Below, piece by piece: positions 23,756-36,225 of a stretch of DNA of 64,000 nt. The DNA is taken from positions 16,071,160-16,135,159 of the forward strand of contig CM041089.1 in the NCBI GenBank assembly GCA_023079485.1, written 5' to 3'. The notes beneath the pieces were generated by a model. The model was given only the letters and a program-made list of their open reading frames with translations, searched no databases and was not told the origin of the DNA. Each line of letters starts with the position of its first letter. Positions within the stretch are counted from its first letter, which is position 1. The stretch is from Archilochus colubris (taxonomy: Eukaryota > Chordata > Aves > Apodiformes > Trochilidae). A program made the position numbers and the translations under genes.

Positions 23756-25198
23756 GTGAGGCATCTTCCTCACTAATATATGATAGGATTGCCGTTATTA
23801 TTGGATGAAAGTACTAAATCTTTTTAATCTTTACTTCAAGTCATTCAACACAAAAATGCCAAACAAATGCTACACAGGCTGGACAATTCTGGTGCTTTCT
23901 GATGTGGCTGCACTTTGCAGTTCTATTAAGATTGGTTTGGGAATTTATTTTGGCACATAAACACACATGGAGACTGTATTTAAGCACAGTTTTATGAAAA
24001 TAATGAAAGCAACTTGTTCCCCTTAATTCTGAGCCAGGGAATAGTCACAAAAAGTTGTGTTGTTCCAATTCAAAGGGCAGGAAAGAAACCAGCCAAAAGA
24101 TTGAAGTGTAACTCAGTCGCCAAGCCAAAACTATGAGACCAGAATACCTTGAGAGTTTTTACTCAAGTATTTACAAAATGGCAAAACTGACTTAGCTCCT
24201 GCTCATCTGCTGGTGTCTAGCACCCAATTCCTCAAGCGTGCCAGCCACATGTTCTCAAGCATTTATGGTTTTTACACCTAAAGCTAATGTGAAAGATGCA
24301 GCTGCTGAAAGCTTTACGAGCAGGAGGTGTGAAACGGTAACAACGTCACATTCTGAAATTCCCATTTATCCATTAGTTAAAAAAAAAAATTAAAAAATCA
24401 TAAATTCACAAACTTCTAGAGAGACTTTAAGTGCAACTCCCCCCTAACATACTTCCAATCTTGAGGCAGCTCTTGACATTTCTAAGTACTTTTATGGCTC
24501 CACATTTACACGTGAACACTTGAAAGTACACTGACAATTCAGCACTTAAATACACTTACACAGCTACTGACTGATACTTGATAATGTAGGCATTGCTTAT
24601 TTTGAAACAGGGTCTGGATTGAACGTTGTTCCTATCTCACATGTGAAAACAAGCACACTTTAATAAAGACCTTCAAAATTGAGCACGCAGTATTCAAAGG
24701 AACAGAAATTATTAAAGTTGTTCAGTTACAAACATGGTTTTGAACACAGCCACTTCTTGTTATACCAGCAGTGCTATAGAAATATGGCTGACTCGGGTTT
24801 CAAATGGAATCAGCAGGCAAAAGCTCACACCAAACCCTTCACTGCACTTCATTTCCTATGGAAAAACAGCTAGAGCGGACAGTCAGCTTTCCAAGAGGAA
24901 ACTTTCTTTACTGCTGAAGGACAGATTTCCCTGGCTTTTGGTGCCCTGCCATGAACAACCAAGAGAAAAGTGGAAATGGAATCAATTATGGTTTGATCCT
25001 GAGATGCCAAGGGGAACCACAAGCAGACATGTGAGCTCTAGGGAAGAAAACATCCTAAAGCAGGGTGTGCACTACCAGTCTGGTTAGTACTTGGCTGGAA
25101 ATGTATGGATGAAACTGTCTCTGCTGTAAACAGCCCTATACTCCAAAATGTGGTATCCATAAGCTTGGAAAAAAGGCTTTTCTTTTTTCACATATAAT
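23756..25198. other. Unique non-coding sequence
   Basis: About 1.4 kb with no recognised gene or repeat. It lies between the family A solo LTR and the family B LTR. The last part may hold the unaligned 5' end of the family B LTR, because similarity to the sister copy at 37 kb starts only at about 25199. Confidence 0.45.
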
Positions 25199-26337
25199 GA
25201 GACTTTACAGATAAGACACACAGCTGTCCTTTGGCATGGTGTTGGCTTTAGTGCTGGGATGTTTTGGAGAGGAGGGGGGTTCTGGCGTGGCTCCTGTGGG
25301 AAGGTGCTGGGAGCTCCCCTGGGTCCAGTCCCTGCCCCAAACAGATCTGGGAAGCTGAATGTGCCTCTGCCAGGAATATATTCAAGAAAGGGGAAACAAA
25401 ACTGCAGGAAAAAAAAAAAATATATATACATATATATATAAAGACCTACAGAACAGATCAGTGGAGGTGAGAGAGCAATGATAAACTGAGAGCTCCCTCG
25501 GCTCCAAAAAAACCCTAACTGGCTGCTGATGTTGAGGCCATCAGTGCCCATGGGTGCACCTCTGTGATTAACATATTCCAGAAGGGGAAAGGAGTGGCTG
25601 GGAGAACTCAGGGAGGAGGAGAGAGGAATATCAGAAGTGAGAGCAATGGCAATGTCAGAGCAGAGCCCAGGGTGAGTGCAGCAGGAGGGGGAAGGTGCCC
25701 GAGCAGAGGTTTCCCTCCCTCAGCCCGTAGTGAGATGGCGGCTGTGCCCCTGCAGCCATGGAGGAGCGCGGGGGAGCAGTCCCTGAAGGACCCCGGGGGG
25801 TGGGGAAAAGGTGGATTTGTAGCCCCTGAAGTGTCTCAGGTGGGCAGAGGTGAAGCTGCAGCCTGTGCAGGGTTGCAGAGAGGGTCAGCTGTGTCTGTGC
25901 ATCCCTGGCTGGAGGAGCCCGTGCCAGGGGAGGTGACTGTTCCCAGCTCAGTCCATGACCCTGTGGGCAGCCCGGGTGGGAGCAGTCAGCTCCTGAGGGA
26001 CTGCACCCCATGGGAGGGACTCATGTCCCAGGGGTTCCTGAAGGACTCTCCCGTGGGAGGGACCCCGCCCTGGAGCGGGGGAAGAGCCTGAGGAGTCCTC
26101 CCCTGAGGAGGAAAGAGCGGCAGAAACAGCGTGTGGGGAACTGAGCCTGAACCCCCTGCCCGTCCCTCCGTCCCCTGTGCCCTGAGGGGAGGCGGCGGGG
26201 AAGCCATCAGGGAACGGACGGAGGGAAGGGAGTTGAGCTCTGGTTGTTGTTTTCTCTTTCTCCTGGTGGACTCAAGTAGCGATTTGTTCTTCCCCAGTTC
26301 AACCTGTCTGCTGCTTGCCTGTCCCCATAGCTGCTGG
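25199..26337 (+). mobile_element. ERVL-type LTR, partial (family B, copy 1)
   Basis: Positions 25199-25585 match the minus-strand element at about 37.5-37.9 kb, including an internal (TA)n run (25420-25440) and the phrase ending in TTAACATATTCCAGAAGGG. The following GC- and CpG-rich part (about 25640-26220) has the repeated GTGGGAGGGAC-type units (26012-26020 and 26053-26063) seen in avian ERVL LTRs. It continues to a TTCCCCAGTTCAACCTG segment near 26292 that resembles the region downstream of the polyadenylation site in such LTRs. Neither TG/CA terminus nor a target duplication can be fixed, so the element is probably truncated at one or both ends. Frames of up to 175 codons inside it are not genes. 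Confidence 0.75.
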
Positions 26338-28558
26338 GTCTGAACCTCGGCAGCCATATGCAGCTGTCAGCAGAAAGGACAAGGGGCTGCAGGGTATCAT
26401 CAAGAAGGCTTTAACTGCTGCCCTGCATCTGCACCAGTTTCAGTAAAAGCAAAACCGTATTTCAGATGGCAAATCAGACTCTGCTTTGGTCGGCTTTATG
26501 CTACGATAGCAAAGAAGGATCCTTGAAATTACTATGAAGGAAACCTAAGCATTTAAGACAAGTCCAGACCAAAGTCACTGATCCTCTCCTCTGCCCTCCT
26601 CCCTTCCAACAACAGATTTATTAATGCAAAGCCCAGCAGTCTGGGTCAATGACTGGGAAAAGGCCAGAGCACAATATATCAATTTGATTACTCTATACCT
26701 CATTAAAGGCAAAAATAAAAGGGATGTGAGTAACACTCTTACGTGTTTGCTGATAGGATTTCAGATTCATTATTGATTTCCAAGTGGAGGCATTTACTTC
26801 TCCTTACTTTACCAAAAGGACATTTGTCATTAAAATGGATGACACAAAAAATCCAGCCCTACAAATCTCACCCACACTTGAAGTTTCAGGGGATACACAG
26901 TTACCTGTTATTAAAACTCCTCCCTTGTTGACTGCTACTTCTACAAAGTTTTCCCCTGCAATTTTGCTTTTATCCATGGGGGAAAATGAGGCAGAGCACA
27001 AGCCCATGTGAGTTCCAAGCTGGAAGAGACTGTGGCACTTGAAAGACAACCAAATATAATTCTAAAGCTGTTGCTCTGGTATCTTTATTCCTGACATGCC
27101 CCAATTAAGTATGGGATAACAGACATTAGATATAACCCCATAAATCGAAATACCTAAGCCAGAGTCATATACTGAAATAAAGACATACATGGGGGAAACA
27201 TGTTAGAAACAATCAGCATCAGCTAAAGCTATAAATCAGAATTTGAGGAAGAAAAAAAAAAAAAAAAAGATCCAGCAACTCTAATTTCCCTGGCTAGGGA
27301 ATTTCACTTATTTCTCTAGGCCACACAGCTATTCCTCTCTGGCTCAGACATCCAATTGCTCTAGCAAAGTTCACCCTGAAAAACAGAGAGAGTGTTTTTG
27401 TCTTTCCTCATCTCCCTTCCCATAAATTCAAGCTATTTTCTTTCAGAGCAGCCTCCTTCAATCCCATATCTGCATAATCCTTAACTGAAGGAAACAGCAG
27501 AAGGACACAGCATGGTACCAGCAGTACCATGTAAAACTGCTGGTCCAAACTCAGCCAGGAGCCCTTGAAAACCTCTACAGGGCAATACCTCACTCTGCTG
27601 GAACGTCCTGGGCTGCTTTTCATTTTTATTTCATTTGGGCTTCCTGTTAATTAACTTACAATAATACTTTTGCTCTCTTTCTATTCAATTAATTACATTA
27701 CAAGTTCCTGGCACAGAGCAGCATGCTCAGACATGAGCTCAGTAACAGATAAACCAGCAGCACTCTTTCAGGCAGGGTTTTGTTGCAGACCTAATTAATG
27801 AAGATAAATGCAAGCAACGTCTAAACTTTGTTTTTTTAAACAGCTAAGACAATTACAGTCTTAAAATAAACATGATGTGAAAGGCAGCCCCTGAGCAGAA
27901 ACATGCCAGGCTCTATGGGACCCATCACCTGTCCCATCACCAGGAAGCTTCCTGGGCATTCCCAGGAACACAGCTCACATTTTACTGGGTTGCCTTCCTT
28001 TAGCACTACAGAGTTAATTGTAAAAAAGAGGTCAAATGATTTTTGTGGTATTTCAGATGCAGATCAAAAGCTAGGACACGTCATTAATCAAGTAAATTGC
28101 TATTGCCTCATCCTGCAAAGTAAATTGCTTAAGTTGTATCTCTTTTTCTCTAGGTCTGGTTAAGGATACAGAAGACAAATGGGTTTTCAGCATTGAAAAA
28201 GTGGAAAAAAAATATTTTCGTGCTTCATATGATGCACTAGAAGGGTGGGCTGGGTGCTTGGTTGCTTTTTAAAAGGTCATGCATAAAAGGGCCTTGTACC
28301 CCATGGACTGTCCTAATTCTGAAGTTAAGTTCACAAGAAATGTACCCCGGACCATGAACAATTATTTGAATCCCTAGGAATAAAATCAACGAACAGAATC
28401 CCAAGAAAGGCATTAATTGTTGAAATACTCTTCAAAGCATAATGCAGAAGACTTGGCAAAATGCTTTATCTTTTGGCTGAGATTTCCAAAGTGGAGAAAA
28501 AGAGCTAAGTGTCCAAATGTAACTGAACTTCTGTAGATGCTGCACACTTTTAATTTGC
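26338..28558. other. Unique non-coding sequence
   Basis: No gene or repeat family is recognised. It includes an A17 run at 27252-27268 and an A+T-rich block (about 27640-27870) with three AATTAATT/TTAATTAA-type homeodomain palindromes. Confidence 0.5.
27640..27870. promoter_or_regulatory. Candidate conserved non-coding block with homeodomain motifs
   Basis: TTAATTAA at 27647-27654, AATTAATT at 27687-27694 and TAATTAAT at 27792-27799 are palindromic homeodomain-type sites in non-repetitive DNA. The regulatory reading rests only on the motif cluster. Confidence 0.18.
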
Positions 28559-29161
28559 AAAGCCAACCCTGTCCTGGGGGCACCAACAGCAGCACAGACA
28601 GTGCTCAGGGGAGGGGATTCTCCCCTCTGCTCTGCTCTGCTCAGACCCCACCTGGAGTTCTGTGTCTAGTTCTGCAGAACCCAACATCAGAAGGACACAG
28701 AGCTCCTGGAAGGTGTCCAGAGGAGCCACTGAAATGCTCAGAGGGCTGAGCACCTCCCTGGGAAGCCAGGCTGAGGGATTGGGGTTGTTCAGCCTGGAGA
28801 AGAGGAGGCTCCCAGGGGAGCTCAGAGCAACCTCCCAATATCTGAAGGGGCTCCAAGAAAGCTGGGGGAGGGCTTTGTGCATGGGGGGGTGGGGAGAGGA
28901 CAAGGGAAATGGGTTAAAACTGGAAGAGGGGAGATGGAGGTTGGACATGGGGAAGAAATTCTTTAATTTGAGGGTGCTGAGCCCCTGTCCCAGGCTGCCC
29001 AGGGAAGCTGTGGCTGCCCCATCCCTGGCAGTGTCTCAGCCCAGGTTGGATGGGGCTTGGAGCACCCTGGGCTGTGGGAGGGGTCCCTGACCATGCAGGG
29101 GGTTGGGACTGGATGAGCTTTAAGGTCCCTTCCAACCCAACCCATTCCGTGATTCTGTGAT
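28559..29161 (+). mobile_element. CR1 LINE, 5'-truncated copy of a different lineage
   Basis: The order matches the CR1 3' region: GCCAACCCTGTCCTGGGGGC, CTCTGCTCTGCTC, CTGGAGTTCTGTGT, then GAGGGATTGGGGTTGTTCAGCCTGGAGAAGAGGAGGCT in two parts, CTGCCCAGGGAAGCTGTGG, and a tail CCTTCCAACCCAACCCATTCCGTGATTCTGTGAT. It differs throughout from the seven young copies and has FSLEKRRLPGEL instead of [12 protein letters not shown]. Its frames are broken, so it is an older insertion from another CR1 subfamily. A G-rich stretch at 28883-28914 could form a quadruplex. Confidence 0.92.
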
Positions 29162-30118
29162 AACTCAAGGGTGGACATTTCTCACACCCTTACACTCAAA
29201 AGTGTTTCTGGACCATGGACACACTTTATTCTTTCCCAGAGATACCTCACAGCAGACAACAGCAAATTTTAAGCCTCCAAAGATACTTTGATTTACTATT
29301 CTAAACTGGCTGCAGGAGTCTCTTCTCCTTGAGTGCTTCACAGTACTGAAGGCCTCCAGGCAGCCTTATCCTACATTAAACAGTATTCAGACACTTCCAG
29401 ATCACATTTAGAATCTTAGAACACCTTCAGCTTTCTCCCAGTACAAGGTCCAGAAGATACCTGTACATAGCAACTTAATCAAAGATTTAACACAGGCCCA
29501 CCACTGTCTGTACAGACAATTCTTCCATATGCAGCTGGAAGGGTAAAATGTAAACCTGCCTGCTAAAACAACAACATGGATAACAACCCAGTTTGCATCT
29601 GAAGAGCTAAACAGATTTGAAGAGTTTACAAATGAGAAGAAGCTGGAGAAACACCTTTTTCCCCCCTCCTGTCAGACTTCAGTAAGAGAGACATCTGTGA
29701 GAGCAACCTTCTGTCTCAGCAGAGGCTGGGGCTGCTGCAGCCTTTCTTGCCCTCCAGGAGCAAAGTGCTCCAAAGCAGCCAGGATTTCTGCAGAATTAGC
29801 TAACACTACCCTGGAGTGAAGTCAGCAGGCTAACATCATGATTAAAAGGCTATACACAGTTTTCTTGTATGATTTTGTGCTTACATCAACCTCCTTGCTT
29901 CGTTCTCTCTATTCCTTTGCTCCAGACCATCTCTACTTTCTTTCTCAGCCAAAGTTTAACTCCATGGTTAACAGCTGAAGCAACTGATGGGATTTTTAGT
30001 TACTATCAAACACTTGTAAAGTGATGGAGAGAGCAACTAAGGCCACCACAATTAAATGATCCTTATTGTTCCTGATGGGTCTTGCAGCAAGCAGAGGGAA
30101 ACACATCCTAAGTACAAA
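29162..30118. other. Unique non-coding sequence
   Basis: No exon or repeat is recognised between the diverged CR1 and the family C solo LTR. The last five bases (30114-30118, ACAAA) are the left target duplication of that LTR. Confidence 0.5.
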
Positions 30119-30931
30119 TGTCAGGGTTTAACACTGAATTAAACCCAGTAACAGCTGCTCTCTCTCTATTAATCTCTTTCCTCCCTGCTAAAGAAAGGAG
30201 AGAGAATAAGGGAGAGAGACTGACTCGTTGGAAACTGAACTACATAGCTATGATATGAAACAGGAATGATAAATAGGAAAAATTGCTAAATCTATACAAA
30301 TATACAGGAAAATGGATACCACATTCCTCCCCCCTCTCCCCCAATAACTCTCCCATCCCCACTGAGGCTGCAGGGCAGCCCTGGGACAGTCCAGGCTGGA
30401 ATCCTGGGGTCAGCAGCAGTTGGGAGCTGGAGGCAGGAACACACAGATTCAGGCTGGGATGGATCAGGAGCACAGGCAGAGGAAGGGATGGAATCCTCCC
30501 AGGATGCTGAAGGAAACAGGGAAGGGGTGAAGGAAGGGAATCAGGAAAGGCAGGAAGGGCAGGAAGCTGGAAGCTGGCTTGAGCCTGGTGATCCCTGAGA
30601 TTTCTCCTGAGTCTGAGGTGTATGGGATGGAATCCTCTGTTTGGTCAGTTCTGGCATCTCTCTTGTCCCTTCCTGCCCAAAGGAGGCTGCAGGTGGGACC
30701 TCTTTATTCCTCCTGGAGGGTAAAATGTTCCTCAGAGCTGAGCAGTGTCCTTGGCTCTGCACACCAGGCTCTGGCTGGAACTCTAACCATGGAGTGGGAT
30801 CAGTCCTAGAAGCAGACACTGTCTGAGAAACTTGCTGTGAATTTCAGCAAGTGCAGCTGCTCACAAGAGACTGAGCCGAAAGCAAAAGGACAAGACAGAA
30901 AATCCCCTTTATCCTGGCCCAAACCAGGACA
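30119..30931 (-). mobile_element. Solo LTR of an ERVL-type endogenous retrovirus (family C, copy 1)
   Basis: The 813-bp element has TG...CA ends on the + strand (TGTCAGGGTTTAA ... AAACCAGGACA). A perfect 5-bp target duplication, ACAAA, sits at 30114-30118 and 30932-30936. Its sense strand is minus, starting TGTCCTGGTTTGGGCCAGG, by comparison with the + copy at 58628-59446, which carries the CATTAAAGCTGTG polyadenylation-type signal. In this copy the signal region reads TTTCATATCATAGCT, so the signal has been lost. By eye the two copies differ at only a few percent of sites. There is no internal retroviral sequence. Frames of up to about 92 codons inside it are fortuitous. Confidence 0.9.
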
Positions 30932-31850
30932 ACAAAGCAACTTCATAGGCTAAAATCTTATAAAACAAGTCTCAAAATGTAGCAGTCTGCAAGTCTCTTT
31001 GGGTAGAAACACATACTATACAAACACATCTAACTCATTTTTGTAGCCTGATGTGCCACTATCTGCAGACCTCTAGACACTAGCACCATAAAAAGAAGTA
31101 ATTACAGTTCTAATACAGAGGTGTTTTTTGAATATCAGGGTGGGAATTGGCTGAGATTGATGTGCAGGAAAGAAAGCTCTGCAGCACAGACCCAGCCACC
31201 TGCTGACTGCATAACAAAGAAACCTCTTCAAGAAGTAAATAGAGTCAGAAAGCCAGGAAGTGCAAGTTCAGTTGGAGTGACAATTTCCCTGCCTTCTACA
31301 AGCCTGTAAATATTGCTTTCATTACAAGCCTGACCATTTTTCACAAACATTTGCAAGAGACAGCACATAAAATGTAACAGGAACATATGTTCAGACCTTG
31401 AAATAGCCTGAGCAGTTCCTTTTCATGACAGCAGTGAGAGTCACATCCAACTAACAGCTTCCCTACTGCTGAGGACATTGGTCCCCATCACTGTCAGAGA
31501 TGAATCAAATCCAAGCAGGCCAGGGAGAGCTGCTTGGCTTCTGCAAATGTCCCCTCAGTTTGCATCTTTATAAGCAAGGAAAAAAAAAAAAACAGGAGCT
31601 GTGGGAAAAAAGAGAGAAACGGAGAATAGGAGGTAGGGAGAGATGGCTACCACATCTACAGGTTTTATATTGAGTTAATGTTGCCTGCAGTAGCACCTGA
31701 GCCCTGCCTGCCTCCTCAGAGGACAGAGCCTCAAGGCATCCAGAAATATTTTCAGGTATGAGATGGATTTTAAGGGAGGCTGAGAGGGCAGGAGGCAAAC
31801 GAGATGTTAATGCTGATCATAACAGACCCCACTGGAACCAGCAGTAATAA
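30932..31850. other. Unique non-coding sequence
   Basis: It begins with the right target duplication ACAAA of the family C LTR. The rest is non-repetitive with no recognised gene. An A-rich run lies at about 31579-31592. Confidence 0.5.
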
Positions 31851-32702
31851 AGCTGGAGGGAAGTGTGGATCAGCTGGAAGGCAGGAGGGCTCTGCAGAGG
31901 GACCTGGACAGACTGGAGAGTTGGGACGATCCCAAGGGGATGAGGTTCAACATTCCAAGTGCCGGGTCCTGCACTTTGGCCACAACAACCCCATGGGGAG
32001 CTCCAGGCTGGGCACAGAGTGGCAGAAAGGGACCTGGGAGTCTGGATTGCCAGGAAGCTGAACATGAGCCAGCAGTGTGCCCAGGTGGCCAAGAAGGCCA
32101 ATGGCATCCTGGGCTGGCTCAGGAACAGCGTGGCCAGCAGGTCCAGGGAAGGGATTCTGCCCCTGTGCTCAGCCCTGGTGAGGCCACAGCTTGAGTCCTG
32201 TGTCCAGTTCTGGGCCCCTCAGCTCAGGAAGGAGATTGAGGTGCTGGAGCAGGTCCAGAGAAGAGCAAGGAGGCTGTGAAGGAATCCAGCACAAGTCCTG
32301 TGAGGAAGGGCTGAGGGAGCTGGGGGTGTTGAGGCTGGAGAAGAGGAGGCTCAGGGGAGACCTCATCACTCTCTCCAACTCCCTGAAAGGAGGTTGGAGC
32401 CAGGGGGAGGTTGGGCTCTTTTCCCAGGCAACTCTCAGCAAGACAAGAGGGCAGGGTCTCAAGCTGTGCCAGGGGAGGTTTAGGTTGGAGATTAGAAAGA
32501 ATTTCTTTCTGGAGAGGGTGATCAGGCATTGGAATGGGCTGCCCAGGGAAGTAGTGGATTCTCCGTGTCTGGAGATCTTTCCAAAGAGCCTGGATGTGGC
32601 ACTGAGTGCCATGGGCTGGGAACCACGGGGGGAGTGGATCAAGGGTTGGACTTGGTGATCTCTGAGGTCCCTTCCACCCCAGCCCATTCCATGATTCTAT
32701 GA
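31851..32702 (+). mobile_element. CR1 LINE, 5'-truncated copy (copy 4)
   Basis: One of the two longest young copies. It starts at the codons after the reverse-transcriptase FADD box (KLGG region) and encodes [19 protein letters not shown], then [21 protein letters not shown]. The 16-nt deletion then shifts the frame. The next segment, [27 protein letters not shown] to VQRRARRL (frame 31959-32279), ends at the shared frameshift, and [20 protein letters not shown] lies in a third frame (32191-32658). The tail is CCCATTCCATGATTCTATGA. The shared breaks show that it was copied from an already damaged source. Confidence 0.97.
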
Positions 32703-35700
32703 AAGGATGGAGGCCACCACAGCACTGTCACAGCCTGGTGCCTCTGAGGGACTCAGGAACAGAAGGGTGGCACCAGTGCCCATGCCTGGCTCTCTGTCAT
32801 CATGGCAGCTTTCTGAAACCTCTCAAATTTTTAACAGCTCTTCCTCATAGAACACAGCACACCACAGGACAGGCACTGGCACACCCAAAGCCCCCGAGAT
32901 TCAGAAGAGAACTGAATTTTGGCACCCTGGGCTGCAGGAACACCACCAGCAATGGTTGGGGGTTCTCTGGTGGCTGTGTTCCTGAAACAGCTGCCAGGTG
33001 CTTTTTGAGGTGTTCCTAGAATACAGATTTTGATAACTGTTAGCTGTATAGTTCACAAAGTATAAAATACTGCCTTAATCTTAGTATTTCTAATATATGT
33101 TTCATCATTAAAGCAACCTTTCATTCCCTTTGTGAACTGCCCTTAATTTAATAAACTAAGCCTCAAAAATTTGTCCAAATAGCTACACCAATGGACTAGC
33201 TTACTGATTAATGACATTTGTACAAGTGGCACCACACAGGATCATACTGAAGTAGGGAAAATCATTATTTTGCCAGTTCAAAGGTGAAGAATTACCTAAA
33301 TAGGTCTTTTTCTTCATTTCCTTGCACTAAGATGATTTTAATGCAATTTTCAGGCCCAGCCTTTGTAGTCACTGAGAGTTACACCTGTTTGTTGTGTCTG
33401 AATAAATCTGGCAGAAAAGTTCTCTCAGACACTGTCCTAAGTTCTGTGTGTACTTGGGTGGCCCAATCTGCATTTCTGTATTTTGAAATATTTAGGTTCA
33501 TCAATAAAGCTAAAGGCCAGGGAATTAAAAATCAATGCAAAGGCAGACTTCTTAAGGAACACAAAGGGAGTTCACAGAATATAATCGCTAGAATTCATTA
33601 AAGGTAGGCACAGGCAATGAATTTTAAGAAGGATTCAGTGTTATCATTATGCAACCTCACATAAAATGGGTACTAAAAAAAAACAAAAAACCACCTCACA
33701 CTTTGGAGTTTGAACTGACAGATAAAAAAGTCATAAAGTAACTCCTTTGCCTTTTCAACCTTAAGTAAATTACAACACAGCTGATTAGATAAATTACTGG
33801 AAGGAGCTGAGGGTCACCTTGATGTGGGTCTATGACTGCTACAGTGTGCTGATACACCACAGGAGGGACCAGACTAATTCAATATGGCAAAGTCTGCATT
33901 AACAGACTACTGTTCCTCTTTTGTTCTTAATATAAAGACTTCTGTAAAGCATCCTTCATCCTCCCCTAAGTACATCCTTCCCTAAGTTTTTGTTTGCCTT
34001 GTGAGAGCAGTGACCTTGGACAACCCTCAGAAGAAGTAAGGCTGTAGAGGTAGAAGCACACCAGTGACATAATGGTGATGGAAATTCCTCAGGCTTGTGT
34101 TTTCCTAAGACAGCAAAAACGGAATGAGAAGGAAATCCTCTGCCAGCACAGGCAGTGACAACCACATTTCACTTCAGATTAAAGCCCTCTTTTAATCTCA
34201 TCTGAAAAGTGGTGTCAGCACAACACTCAGAGACAATTTTAAACAGAAAATACTGGGCTGCAGCTAGTTAGGGGAAAACTCATCCCAGGCACTCAGAAAA
34301 CCTGCTCAGGTTTTTTTTTATCCACCATCCTCTGCACGTGTGTCATCCAGTGCCTTGTTTAAAGAGAACTCAAAAGCCACATCTATAAAAGTACTGAAAT
34401 GTTAACGAAATCCCCAAAGACTTCCCATGATACATTCACAGGACTGACTCTACTAATAGCTGAGCTAAGCAGCTTAACATGAACCAGATAACAGCAGATA
34501 CCTCATTCTCTGGAAGCTCTTCTTTCCAACATTTTCCCCAATGTAACTCTGAGCATTTCCTGCTCCAAAGGCTTCCCAGTGCAGGGATGGAGGGTTAGGA
34601 ATAACTACCCTCACTACCCCACAACCCTGCTCAGCAGTTTTTTCAGATTTTGTAAAAAATCATGATTGAATCTTTGTGCCCTGCAGATCTCAGAAGGTAA
34701 TGGGAAACTGGGCAGCACTTAGAGAAACTCCACAGCAAAATTTCCTGGGGGGCTGACTGGTATATTGCACAGTCATCAGCAGAGGAAAGGCTTCCACCAC
34801 TGAATAAAACCTGTAGAAATAGAAACTTCAGGAGTACTAAAGCTTGCAACTTCACAAAATCAGTATTTTCCACTGGAAAACTGATTTGCTAAAAAATACT
34901 AAATATCATCACCATCTAACAAAAATTGAGCTTTACATATTTCATCACAGAGTTTTTTGACCCAAGGGAGTTTGTAGGGTCTTGGGTTTTTAAGTGTGAA
35001 CTACCCCACCATGTTTTCCTTTATCTTGGATTAATTACTAAGCTGCATTTCCCTCCCAGCATGTTGATTTTTGTAAACTGAAGTGGGGGCCAGCATTTTC
35101 TAATATAAATCAAATGGCTCAGAAGATTACATTTCCTGTAATGCGATGCAGATCTTCCTCTGGGGGTTCTGTGGTGTGAAGTATTATAGAAACCACATAA
35201 TTCTGAATAATCCCTGGAGACTTAGTCCAGAAAAGCAGCCCAACCCAAAAGGGAGAATGGAAAACACATCATGGGCCTTAACTGCAATCCCCATCTTGTA
35301 TGTAGCTTAAATACTAAAGAGGCTCAAAATGAAATACTGCAGAGCCAATGAATAATACAAATTGAGCATTTTCAACCTGACAAGCATTAAAATATTTCAT
35401 TTTGATTAAAGAAAAGTCAAATTGAGTGTTTTGGAACTCTCACTAGGTTAAAATGTCCTGTTTCATATTTTAATGCCAATCTGGAAAATACTCACATATT
35501 CAAATGCAAGCACTTCCCACTGTGATGGAAACTTCAAACTTTGCCCAGCTATAATCACAGTTAATTACCTTTAATTGCAAAGGCAACCCTGAAGTCCTGT
35601 ATAAGGAGAGTAATTTGTCCTTTTCCAGTGTTTTGGTTTTTTTTTTTCCCCCTTTAAAAGAAGTAATTTTCTGAAATGTGAATGTCTCCAGTGAAGTCTG

Positions 35701-36225
35701 CAGAGCAGACGCTGAACAACTGCACATGGCCACACCAAGGCACCAAGCTCAGACAGAAGTCAGCAGGTCATCTATAGAAGATCAAGCACACATTAATGAT
35801 TCATATCAGCACTGATCCGAGTCAACAAAAACCAACACTTACACGGATATATTATGATCACAGAGCTCCCGTGGACTGCAGGAGGCAGCAAACGGGAATC
35901 TCAGGGAAACTGCACTGAAATCCTCCTCTTCCGAAGTGTCCATGCACCACCACTCATGGAGATGTGTTTCTGGAGGTGCCAGGCAGACTCTGAGGCACGT
36001 ACATGGGTGCCACCTGCCTTGGTACCTACAAACCTGGAACAGTGTCAGACACATGTGAAAAACTGTGGGGTCCTACTGACACTAAGTGCTGATTTCATCA
36101 GGAAAACAAGACTGCAAATTTCTCATTAGCAAGCAGAGAAAGCTGCCAGCTCCCCAAGCTAACAACACATCTTTTCTACTCCCCACACTGCTGACAGCAC
36201 AAGATTTCAGCACTAAATACAAGTT
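32703..36225. other. Unique non-coding sequence (about 3.5 kb)
   Basis: No gene or repeat family is recognised. It is A+T-rich in parts (33020-33300 and 34860-35620) with a T/C run near 35637-35653. The open frames are short and anonymous. Confidence 0.5.

Noticed and set aside
25564..26091. 175-codon GC-rich open frame
   Set aside because: It lies within the GC-rich middle of the family B LTR. GC-rich DNA has few stops, and no domain or start context supports a gene.
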